6,026 bases of DNA from NCBI GenBank assembly GCA_903879465.1, contig CAIRLQ010000153.1, positions 1 to 6,026 of the forward strand, written 5' to 3'. The notes under the pieces were generated by a model. It was given only the letters and a program-made list of their open reading frames with translations. It ran no database searches and was not told the DNA's origin. This document shows, in pieces, positions 1-5,503 of this stretch (the stretch's first letter is position 1; each line of letters starts with the position of its first letter). Both the position numbers and the translations under genes were made by a program. Source of the stretch: an uncultured Opitutia bacterium (GTDB lineage Bacteria > Verrucomicrobiota > Verrucomicrobiia > Opitutales > UBA953).

Positions 1-723
1 CGCTCCCGAAATCTGGTGGGCCAGATACGCACGTGCAGTGCCCGCCGGCGATGACTCGAGACACTGGGCGACGGTCTTACCGTAATCGAGTAGGATGACC
101 GCGCCGGTCCACCCGCCCGCGAAGAGATTCCGCAGGAGTTCCTCCGCGGCCAACGGCGCATCGATGATCCAGCCCTCTTCGGCGACGGGCAACGATTGTG
201 CGAAGCCCGCGGCGAGTAGTGTGGAATAGTCGCTCAGCGGCTCGACGGTGAGTTCGGCACCGTCGACCCGCACACCGAGTTCACGCCACGCGCCACCCTG
301 ACGGACGAAGCGATGGAAAGGTTGAGCATCGAGGAGTTCGTTAGCGACGAGCACACTACGCGCCGGGAAATTAGGAGTGGATCCAAATCGAAAGGTCAGT
401 AGCGCAGAGAACTGCGCTACGACAGTCGCGAAGTGACTCTGCCCTGGCTCGGCGCCAACCTCGACGAGTGCGTGTGTCTTGAGGTCTCCGACCAGAGAAT
501 TCGCTGCGCCGGCGATCAGCTGGCCGAACATCGGCCCGAGCGCCGCGGCGGTCGTAAAATCGGTGCCGGCGCTCTTACCCACGCGTAAACGATCCGAGGA
601 ATAATAGCCGAGGCCAGGAGCGTATAGCGCCGCCGCCACGAGTCGGTCGAAGGGCACCACGCCACCACAGGCCTCGCGACGAAGCAAAGCGACGATGGCG
701 TCATGTCGGGCGGCAGGCTCCAC
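1..723 (-). CDS. MidA/DUF185-family SAM-dependent methyltransferase, 3'-truncated by window edge
   Basis: The frame reads 241 codons without a stop and leaves the window at position 1, so the C-terminus is missing. The protein resembles the MidA/NDUFAF7 family (DUF185), putative SAM-dependent protein arginine methyltransferases linked in mitochondria to complex I assembly. Visible family marks are FDRLVAAALYAPGLGYYSSD (about 25-44), the GTDFTTAA loop (53-60), a motif-I-like strand VEVGAEPGQ (87-95), NELLDAQPFHRFV (128-140) and LLDYGKT (211-217). No in-frame ATG lies near the N-terminus; GTG at 723 gives the usual short leader before the ALY..GYY motif and is the chosen start. The next GTG codons (660, 657) would remove part of the first helix. 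The SAM loop is G-A-E-P-G rather than GxGxG, and the stretch from this loop to NELLDA is only about 35 residues, shorter than I expect. It is divergent from tsaD. Family call is fairly secure; substrate unknown. Confidence 0.82.
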   Translation of the reverse strand, partial: MEPAARHDAIVALLRREACGGVVPFDRLVAAALYAPGLGYYSSDRLRVGKSAGTDFTTAAALGPMFGQLIAGAANSLVGDLKTHALVEVGAEPGQSHFATVVAQFSALLTFRFGSTPNFPARSVLVANELLDAQPFHRFVRQGGAWRELGVRVDGAELTVEPLSDYSTLLAAGFAQSLPVAEEGWIIDAPLAAEELLRNLFAGGWTGAVILLDYGKTVAQCLESSPAGTARAYLAHQISGA

Positions 724-771
724 GGACTTTACCGTTAAGCGGTCTTTTCCCCTCCGCCAGACGAATCGGGG

Positions 772-800
772 TTGAGCCGTGCGGCTAATTAGCCTGTATG
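772..800 (+). promoter_or_regulatory. weak candidate promoter for tsaD
   Basis: TTGAGC (772-777) and TGTATG (795-800) are separated by 17 bp and match the sigma70 consensus at four and three of six positions. Transcription would begin around 807-809, right at the ATG, which fits the absence of a Shine-Dalgarno sequence and would give a leaderless message. The match to consensus is poor, so this is only a candidate. Confidence 0.22.
783..794. promoter_or_regulatory. 12-bp perfect palindrome in the divergent midA/tsaD spacer
   Basis: GGCTAATTAGCC reads identically on both strands and lies in the 85-bp spacer between the divergent starts at 723 and 809. It overlaps a small inverted repeat, AGCCG-tg-CGGCT, at 775-786. 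Its place close upstream of tsaD would suit a dimeric regulator or simple promoter architecture. No known operator is recognised, and a 12-bp palindrome can occur by chance. Confidence 0.3.
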
Positions 801-808
801 CATGCCAG

Positions 809-1831
809 ATGATCCTCGCGATCGAAAGTTCCTGCGATGAATCGGCCCTGGCGCTTTTCGACCCGGCCAAGGGGCTTGTGCGCGAACTGATCAGCTCACA
901 GGCGGCGGAACATGAGAAATACGGCGGCGTGGTCCCGGAGCTAGCGAGCCGCATGCACCTCTCCGCCCTGCCCCTGCTACTCGAAGACTTCCGCACCCAG
1001 CTTCCGCAGGTCACGCAAATCGCAGTCACCCGCGGGCCTGGCCTGCTACCGTGCCTCTCGATGGGCGTCACGCTCGCGCGCTCACTCAGCCTAGCACTGA
1101 ACCTACCACTTGTCGGCGTGAACCACCTACGCGCCCACGTCCACTCGCCTTTCATCGCCCTCCACGCCCAGAATCCGGCGAGCTTTACCGCGGCCCGCTC
1201 CGCGCTTCTCCCGCATCTCGGCATCGTGATCTCCGGCGGCAACACCCTACTGGTGCGGCTCGATGAGAACCTGCGCATCACAGTAATCGCGCGAACGGTG
1301 GATGACGCCGCAGGCGAAGCTTTCGACAAGGGGGCGAAACTCCTCGGACTGCCCTACCCCGGCGGTGCGCTCATCGAGCAGCACGCCCTACGCGGCGACC
1401 CTAAGAAATATCCCTTCCCGCGCGGCATACCGGAGAAAGCGGATCTCCGCATGAGTTTCTCCGGCCTGAAGACGGCCCTACGCTACCAGCTCGAGAAGAC
1501 GTCCGACGCCGAACTCGCCGCCGAGATGCCCGACCTTTGCGCCAGTTACCAGGAAGCCATCATCGGCCAGCTCGCCGCCAAGACAGCCGCCGTGCTGGAC
1601 TTATCTTCTTATAAATCGGTGGGACTTTCCGGCGGCGTGGCCAATAACCACAGCTTACGCACCCGCCTGACCGCCATCGCCCAGCCCCGCGGTCTACCGA
1701 TGCTCATCGCTGCACCGAAACACTGCGGGGATAACGCGGGCATGATCGCCTTCGCGGCGTGGGCGGAGGAGGGACTTCCGACGGGTGCGGCCGCCGCACC
1801 CGCCGCCAGCCTGACCATCGACCAAGTCTAG
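809..1831 (+). CDS. tsaD: tRNA N6-adenosine threonylcarbamoyltransferase TsaD
   Basis: TsaD (Kae1/YgjD/Gcp) transfers threonylcarbamoyl from threonylcarbamoyl-AMP to A37 of ANN-decoding tRNAs, working in the cytoplasm with TsaB and TsaE. From ATG at 809 the protein is 340 residues, the usual family length. Visible marks are IESSCDES (5-12), KYGGVVPELASR (37-48), the metal-binding H106-x3-H110 pair in NHLRAHVHS, SGGNT (142-146), DDAAGEAFDKGAKLLGLPYPGG (165-186), SFSGLKTALR (216-225), GGVANN (275-280) and CGDNAGMIAFA (306-316) with metal-ligand D308. A GTG 30 bases upstream (779) is in frame but adds ten residues ahead of the first beta strand of this fold, so it was not used. No Shine-Dalgarno sequence precedes either start. 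The residues between the two metal histidines are L-R-A rather than the common L-E-G type. The stop overlaps the convergent neighbour by 4 bp. Confidence 0.97.
   Translation: MILAIESSCDESALALFDPAKGLVRELISSQAAEHEKYGGVVPELASRMHLSALPLLLEDFRTQLPQVTQIAVTRGPGLLPCLSMGVTLARSLSLALNLPLVGVNHLRAHVHSPFIALHAQNPASFTAARSALLPHLGIVISGGNTLLVRLDENLRITVIARTVDDAAGEAFDKGAKLLGLPYPGGALIEQHALRGDPKKYPFPRGIPEKADLRMSFSGLKTALRYQLEKTSDAELAAEMPDLCASYQEAIIGQLAAKTAAVLDLSSYKSVGLSGGVANNHSLRTRLTAIAQPRGLPMLIAAPKHCGDNAGMIAFAAWAEEGLPTGAAAAPAASLTIDQV
1782..1802. other. 9-bp GC-rich hairpin inside the tsaD 3' end
   Basis: CGGGTGCGG, a CCG loop, then CCGCACCCG form a perfect 9-bp stem with a 3-nt loop, about 27 bases before the tsaD stop. 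It encodes an alanine/proline-rich stretch (GAAAAPAA). No T-tract follows on the plus strand, so it is not a standard intrinsic terminator. It could still slow or end transcription, or protect the 3' end of the message, because there is no spacer here to hold a normal terminator. It may also be a by-product of GCC/GCG alanine codons. Confidence 0.35.
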
Positions 1832-2385
1832 GCGGCCTGCTTCACGAGCTCGCTGAACGCACGGAACTGCGGATGGGTCGCATCGGCGAGCATCGCGTAG
1901 AAAACGGTCTCGACGGGAAGGATATGCGCGCCGGCAGCCTTCAAGGCCCCTAGGCAAGATTGGTTATCATCGGCCCGCCGCCCCGTCACAGCGTCGACTA
2001 AAATTGTAACTCCCATGCCCTCGCGAAGGGCATCCATGGCGGTCTGATAGACGCAGATGGGGACCTCCAATCCACAGATTAAAAGCTGGCTGACCTGCAT
2101 CTTTCCGAATGCCTCGGATAATCCGGGGGCACCGAAAGCGGAGAAGGCCGTCTTGCCAAAGACCGCCCGCCCCTCGCCGGCGGCCAGGAGTAGTTCCGGA
2201 TGGGTAGGGCCGAGCTTGCTCGGCACCTGTTCGGTGAAGATCACGGGTACCCCCAGCAATTGGGCGGCCGACACGGCCAAGCGGCAACGGCGCAAGCAAT
2301 CATCTCCGGCGGGCATTACTTTCAGGAAGGTCGGCTGGACGTCAATGACGAGCAAGGCGACGCCGGCGGCGGGGGCTTCGGACAT
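1828..2385 (-). CDS. isochorismatase-family cysteine hydrolase (ISOC1/ISOC2/YcaC-like)
   Basis: A 185-residue protein with the isochorismatase-like alpha/beta fold. The expected catalytic triad is present: D15 in LLVIDVQPTF, K78 in FGKTAFSAF and C111 in GLEVPICVYQTAMDAL. TEQVPSKLGPTHPEL (51-65), VDAVTGRR (130-137) and the C-terminal DATHPQFRAFSELVK (168-182) resemble the ISOC1/ISOC2 group of uncharacterised hydrolases rather than true isochorismatases, nicotinamidases or ureidoacrylate hydrolases. The natural substrate cannot be told from sequence. ATG at 2385 was chosen because the first beta strand (VALLVIDV) follows directly. Two ATGs further upstream (2481 and 2529) would add low-complexity residues, and the latter would run into the divergent gene at 2480. 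Upstream of 2385 there is no clear Shine-Dalgarno site. It appears monocistronic, convergent with tsaD. Confidence 0.9.
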   Translation of the reverse strand: MSEAPAAGVALLVIDVQPTFLKVMPAGDDCLRRCRLAVSAAQLLGVPVIFTEQVPSKLGPTHPELLLAAGEGRAVFGKTAFSAFGAPGLSEAFGKMQVSQLLICGLEVPICVYQTAMDALREGMGVTILVDAVTGRRADDNQSCLGALKAAGAHILPVETVFYAMLADATHPQFRAFSELVKQAA

Positions 2386-2479
2386 ACCAGCCAGACTGTC
2401 GCCGCTGACCAATAAGTCAGTCGCAAACCGTCGTGAATGGGGTTGCCCGCCCCGCCCCGCCTGACTTCTCTTATCGGTC
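2386..2479. promoter_or_regulatory. divergent spacer with C-rich block and small inverted repeat
   Basis: This 94-bp spacer separates the isochorismatase-like gene (minus) from the three-gene plus-strand operon and so should hold promoters in both directions, though no convincing -35/-10 pair is visible. It holds an inverted repeat CTGAC-N6-GTCAG (2405-2420) and a C-rich block (about 2446-2462) whose minus strand reads as runs of two to four G separated by single C. The block could form a two-tier G-quadruplex in the minus-strand leader. Confidence 0.35.
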
Positions 2480-2971
2480 ATGGACTGGCAGGTTAAACCC
2501 ATCGCGCGCATCTGCGCCGCATCCGGCAAGGAACTCCGCGTCGGCGATATCGTGACGTGCGTTGTCTACAAGCCCCTCGGCGGCAACATCGAACGCTGCG
2601 ACGTACTCAAGGATCACGCCGCCACCTTCAAGCCCGACGGTATCCTGCTCGGTCGCTGGACCCGCGAGGTCAAGGAACGCGGCGAAGAAGAACAAGCCCA
2701 GCGCGCCCAGCTGCTCGCCTCGCGCGAAGAATTCTTCCTATCGCTCTATGACGAGAATGATGATTCGTCCGGCGACAAGGGCGTGCTGAAGCACATCCTG
2801 GCGATGCTCCTCGAACGCAAGCGTATCATCAAGGCTGCCGGCCCCGCCGAGAACGGCCTGATCACCTACGTGCACGCCTCGAGCAAGCAGACCTATCAGG
2901 TGCCCGCGCTCGATCTGCAACCCTCGCACATCCTCCAGGTCGGAGCCACCCTCGACCTGTTGGTCGGCTAA
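2480..2971 (+). CDS. conserved hypothetical protein, PVC-type family
   Basis: A 163-residue cytoplasmic-looking protein with no signal peptide or membrane segment. It begins DWQVKPIARICAASGKEL, a pattern (aromatic, then Cys-x3-Gly) that I associate with small Planctomycetes/Verrucomicrobia proteins. The middle part has an R-C-D at 39-41, a conserved-looking GRW (58-60) and a charged, probably helical linker KERGEEEQAQRAQLLASREE (65-84). A helix ILAMLLERKRIIKA (106-119) matches the 'ALLLxRKRxLK' core of that group as I remember it. The C-terminus (128-163) looks beta-rich. No catalytic motif or complete metal site is evident and I cannot assign a function. ATG at 2480 is used; there is no Shine-Dalgarno sequence. 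It is first in an operon with the lipoprotein (6-nt gap) and the M23 peptidase, but its acidic soluble character does not suggest an envelope location. Confidence 0.8.
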   Translation: MDWQVKPIARICAASGKELRVGDIVTCVVYKPLGGNIERCDVLKDHAATFKPDGILLGRWTREVKERGEEEQAQRAQLLASREEFFLSLYDENDDSSGDKGVLKHILAMLLERKRIIKAAGPAENGLITYVHASSKQTYQVPALDLQPSHILQVGATLDLLVG

Positions 2972-2977
2972 TCTTAC

Positions 2978-3493
2978 ATGTCCCCTTATCGCCTTCTCGC
3001 CGGTTTCGCCGCGCTCGTCCTCGCTGGCTGTAATTCCCCAGACATTCCCAGCGAGATTGCCTCGATCTTCGTGGAAGCCAGCCCGTCGGCGAGCAGTTCG
3101 ATGCGGCAAGACGTCAAACTTCCTGTCAGCGAAATCGTCATTCCCGTCATGGGGCGTCCCTTGGTGCCGGCCGAGCAGATTTTAGGCACCCAGCCAATCA
3201 CCAGCGGCGACACCGACCTGCGCCAGGAATTCCTTCTCGTGCAGTTGGACCGCAGGGCGGCGATTGACGTCATGAATTACAGCAAAGAAGCCATTGGCCG
3301 ACACTTCGTACTGATTGTCAACGATACCGCCGTGGGCATCATGCCGATCGACCATCAAATCGTGGACGGGAATTTGATTTTTCACGTCGAGAAAAAAGGC
3401 CTCTCCAATACCGAAGCAGTCATGGACCTGAGTCGTCGTCTGAACATCTCGGCCCTCAAGCTGCGCAAGATTCAGGAAGCCGAACGTCGGTGA
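2978..3493 (+). CDS. small lipoprotein with SecD-P1-like C-terminal half
   Basis: A 171-residue predicted lipoprotein. The N-terminus MSPYRLLAGFAALVLAGC has a basic residue, a hydrophobic stretch and the lipobox LAGC, giving a lipidated C18 after signal peptidase II cleavage. Residues 19-60 are Ser/Pro-rich and probably a flexible tether. The region 84-171 looks folded; 107-162 (GRHFVLIVNDTAVGIMPI, then IVDGNLIFHVE, then LSNTEAVMDLSRRLN) follows the layout of the SecD/SecDF P1 head, in which a strand ending in N/D-G, a 'V.G/S.P' turn, an 'I.GG' strand and an EEA..LA..L helix occur in that order. That resemblance is by eye only. The protein has no transmembrane domains, so it is not a SecD itself. 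It starts 6 nt after the hypothetical gene, and its stop is overlapped by the GTG of the M23 gene (GTGA), so translation is probably coupled. Confidence 0.8.
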   Translation: MSPYRLLAGFAALVLAGCNSPDIPSEIASIFVEASPSASSSMRQDVKLPVSEIVIPVMGRPLVPAEQILGTQPITSGDTDLRQEFLLVQLDRRAAIDVMNYSKEAIGRHFVLIVNDTAVGIMPIDHQIVDGNLIFHVEKKGLSNTEAVMDLSRRLNISALKLRKIQEAERR

Positions 3494-4485
3494 GCCCGCG
3501 GACCTACCTCAGCCTTTTTCTGCTGGTCAACGGCGCGGCCTGTGGACTACCAGCGACCGAAATCAGCTGGCCGTCCTCCCTAGATCGCTCGACGATACGT
3601 TCGGCCGCGGACTACCTCCAGCCCACGGTGTCGGGCAAAACGGAGTCCGCCACGTTCGGCATGGTGCGCGAGGACGGCCAACGCTTCCATGAGGGTATCG
3701 ACATAAAACCGTCCACCCGCAACGCTGCCGGCGAGCCGCTTGACCTGATCTTCTCCGCAATGGACGGTCAGGTCGCTTACCTGAATGCCAACGCCAATGG
3801 CCCGTACGGCAAGTATGTCGTACTTTACCATCCTCGCGCGGAAATCCCAGCTTACACGCTCTACGCGCATCTGGCCAAATTAGAGCCCAGCCTCAAGGTC
3901 AACGACCCCATCAGCCGCGGTAAAGTCATCGGCCTGATGGGCCACACTTCCGCCGGCGCGGATGCCATCACGAAGGACCGATCTCATCTGCATTTCGAGG
4001 TCGGCGTGATTCTCTCGAACAGTTTCAACAACTGGTACGCCGCCCAGCCTGAAAACCGCGGATCGCCTAATCTCCACGGGCTCTGGAACGGGCAAAACCT
4101 CATGGGCATGGACCCTCTCCCCGTCCTGCAGTACACGCACGTCAACTTACTCGAAATCGTGCGCAACCAGCAGACCGCGCTCACGGTGACGATGCGCACA
4201 CCCCGCAATCCCGACTTCGTCCGGCTCTACCCGATGCTCGTTCAAGGCGACGCCGCCCACGCTGCGGGGTGGTATGTCGAATTCTCCTGGCAAGGCATGC
4301 CGATCCGCTGGACGGCCCTAGATGCCTCAAGCCCCAAGCTTCCCGGGAATCGCTGGCGTGTCTTTGAGGTAGATCAAAGCCTACGAAAGCTGCTCGTGCA
4401 GCGTAAGATGCTGGCGGCGGACGCCAAGCGAGCTGGTGATTTGCTCACGCAGAACGTCGAAATCCTCCTCTCGGGCGGGCGTTAA
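3490..4485 (+). CDS. secreted M23 (LytM-type) metallopeptidase
   Basis: A 331-residue protein with an N-terminal signal sequence (about 1-20) followed by an M23 domain (about 55-175). M23 enzymes are zinc endopeptidases that cut peptide cross-links of peptidoglycan in the periplasm. The site looks intact: zinc ligands H67 and D71 (HEGID) and H168, with catalytic candidates H126 (LYAHL) and H166 (SHLHFEVG). Other M23 marks are MDGQVAYLNANANGPYGKYV (91-110) and SRGKVIGLMGHTSAG (142-156). Residues 176-331 form a second region unknown to me, partly beta-rich (LTVTMRTPRNPDFVRLYPML, WYVEFSWQGMPIRW). The start is GTG at 3490, overlapping the lipoprotein stop as GTGA; AGGAAG at 3474-3479 is a fair, slightly distant ribosome site. 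Signal processing is uncertain: C18 follows GAA, a poor lipobox, so a lipid anchor is possible but less likely than signal peptidase I cleavage near residue 22. It converges on yqgE with a 4-bp overlap. Confidence 0.92.
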   Translation: MSPRTYLSLFLLVNGAACGLPATEISWPSSLDRSTIRSAADYLQPTVSGKTESATFGMVREDGQRFHEGIDIKPSTRNAAGEPLDLIFSAMDGQVAYLNANANGPYGKYVVLYHPRAEIPAYTLYAHLAKLEPSLKVNDPISRGKVIGLMGHTSAGADAITKDRSHLHFEVGVILSNSFNNWYAAQPENRGSPNLHGLWNGQNLMGMDPLPVLQYTHVNLLEIVRNQQTALTVTMRTPRNPDFVRLYPMLVQGDAAHAAGWYVEFSWQGMPIRWTALDASSPKLPGNRWRVFEVDQSLRKLLVQRKMLAADAKRAGDLLTQNVEILLSGGR

Positions 4486-5027
4486 TTCAGGCCGGGGTTT
4501 TCCGGCGAGTCCGCCTCGAGCCGCAAATCCGGCCGATGGCGCTCCAGCAGTTTCTTCCAAAGTTCGGCGCCCTCGAAGGCGGTGAATTCTTTCTCAAACG
4601 GACACAGCACCCAGGCGTTCTGGTTGAGCTCCCCCTCCAACTGACCGGGAGACCATCCCGCATATCCGATGAAGCCGAAAAGCTCGAAGCCGCCCGCCGT
4701 TATTAACGCTGCCGCATGCTCCTGATCGAGGCCGTAGCGAAGTTCCGCGGGTCCTGCCGGCGGAAAAGACCAACCCCCGAACGCCAATCGATCGGTCGCC
4801 ACCGGCCCGCCTTGATGCAACGGAATCGAGGACAAAGGCGAATCACTGAACTCTGATTGCGTCTGGCCCAACAAACGACCCAGCGGCCGGTTAAGCACAA
4901 CCCCCATCGCTCCTTCGGATGCCAGATGGCTATGCAGAAGAATGACGGTTTCGCAGAAATGCTCGTCCCGCAGCTGCGGATGCGAGACCAGCAACTGCCC
5001 CGCGAGCGATTGCGGAGCGCGCGGCAT
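4482..5027 (-). CDS. YqgE/AlgH family protein (DUF179)
   Basis: A 181-residue soluble protein of the YqgE/AlgH family. AlgH was once proposed as a transcriptional regulator of alginate synthesis in Pseudomonas, but the family's biochemical role remains unsettled. Visible marks are LAGQLLVSHPQLRDEHFCET (8-27), VILLHSHLASEGAMGVVLNRPLG (28-50), HQGGPVATDRLAF (71-83), GYAGWSPGQLEGEL (121-134) and NAWVLCPF (137-144), in family order and at normal length. The last ten or so residues (ADSPENPGLN) look like an unstructured tail. ATG at 5027 shares its A with the TGA of the upstream dCMP deaminase gene (TGATG), which indicates translational coupling. It is the last gene of a menA/dCMP-deaminase/yqgE operon. 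Its stop codon overlaps that of the convergent M23 gene within TTAA. Confidence 0.94.
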   Translation of the reverse strand: MPRAPQSLAGQLLVSHPQLRDEHFCETVILLHSHLASEGAMGVVLNRPLGRLLGQTQSEFSDSPLSSIPLHQGGPVATDRLAFGGWSFPPAGPAELRYGLDQEHAAALITAGGFELFGFIGYAGWSPGQLEGELNQNAWVLCPFEKEFTAFEGAELWKKLLERHRPDLRLEADSPENPGLN

Positions 5028-5503
5028 CAGCGTTCGAGGCGGGCCACTTTAACCCCAGCCTGCGTGAAGAGTTCGGTCACGAGCGGATCATTCTTATAGT
5101 CGTGGCGGTAACGCACTTCCGTGATACCAGCGGCCGCGAGGATCTTTGCGCAATTGACGCACGGAAAATGGGTGACGTAACAAATCGTGCCTTGGAGTGA
5201 AACTCCGCGCTTGGCGGCATCGGCTACGGCATTCTGTTCGGCGTGCACGGTGGCAAGCTCATGCCCGTCGCGGATATGAGAATCGTGGGGAGCGCCGGGC
5301 AGGAAACCATTATAGCCCGCGGCGACGAGGCGATTCGGATGCTTGCCGGTGGAAACGATAATACAACCGACGTGCAGCCGTTCACAGCTGGAGCGGGAAC
5401 TCACCAGCACGGCCGTAGCCATGAAGTATTCGTCCCACGTCGGACGAGAACCCCCGTTGACGAGGGCTTCGAGCTGTTCGGCGAGGGACTTAGGCTGACT
5501 CAT
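5027..5503 (-). CDS. deoxycytidylate (dCMP) deaminase, zinc-dependent
   Basis: A 158-residue member of the cytidine/deoxycytidylate deaminase superfamily, closest to ComEB/Dctd-type dCMP deaminases. These convert dCMP to dUMP, feeding thymidylate synthesis. The zinc site is complete: H87 and catalytic E89 (VHAEQNAV) and the C115-x2-C118 pair (FPCVNC). Other family marks are RPTWDEYFMATAVLVSSRSSC (20-40), CERLHVGCIIV (40-50), AAGYNGFLPGAPH (61-73), TICYVT (106-111) and ILAAAGITEVRYRHDY (121-136). The position before IIV is Cys where Ala is usual (VGC versus VGA). The frame is open back to 5887, but that region is an out-of-frame, Arg-rich shadow of menA, so ATG at 5503 (MSQPKSL) is the start. 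This ATG overlaps the menA stop as ATGA. Specificity for dCMP over other deaminase substrates is inferred from motif pattern. A general cytidine/dCMP deaminase name is the safe fallback. Confidence 0.93.
   Translation of the reverse strand: MSQPKSLAEQLEALVNGGSRPTWDEYFMATAVLVSSRSSCERLHVGCIIVSTGKHPNRLVAAGYNGFLPGAPHDSHIRDGHELATVHAEQNAVADAAKRGVSLQGTICYVTHFPCVNCAKILAAAGITEVRYRHDYKNDPLVTELFTQAGVKVARLER

Noticed and set aside
779..808. GTG start for TsaD ten codons upstream
   Set aside because: TsaD proteins begin immediately before the I.ESSCDE strand; ATG 809 gives that directly. The GTG cannot be fully excluded because neither start has a Shine-Dalgarno sequence.
2057..2464. Plus-strand open frame of 135 codons
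   Set aside because: It lies antisense over the isochorismatase-family gene, whose catalytic triad and family motifs are intact. Its own translation is low-complexity and shows no family features.
2386..2529. Longer starts for the isochorismatase-family gene (ATG at 2481 or 2529)
   Set aside because: Added residues are unlike the family, which begins just before the VxLLVIDVQ strand, and the longest version overlaps the divergent gene at 2480.
2738..3109. Minus-strand open frame of 123 codons across two genes
   Set aside because: It spans the junction of two well-supported plus-strand genes and has no motif or plausible composition.
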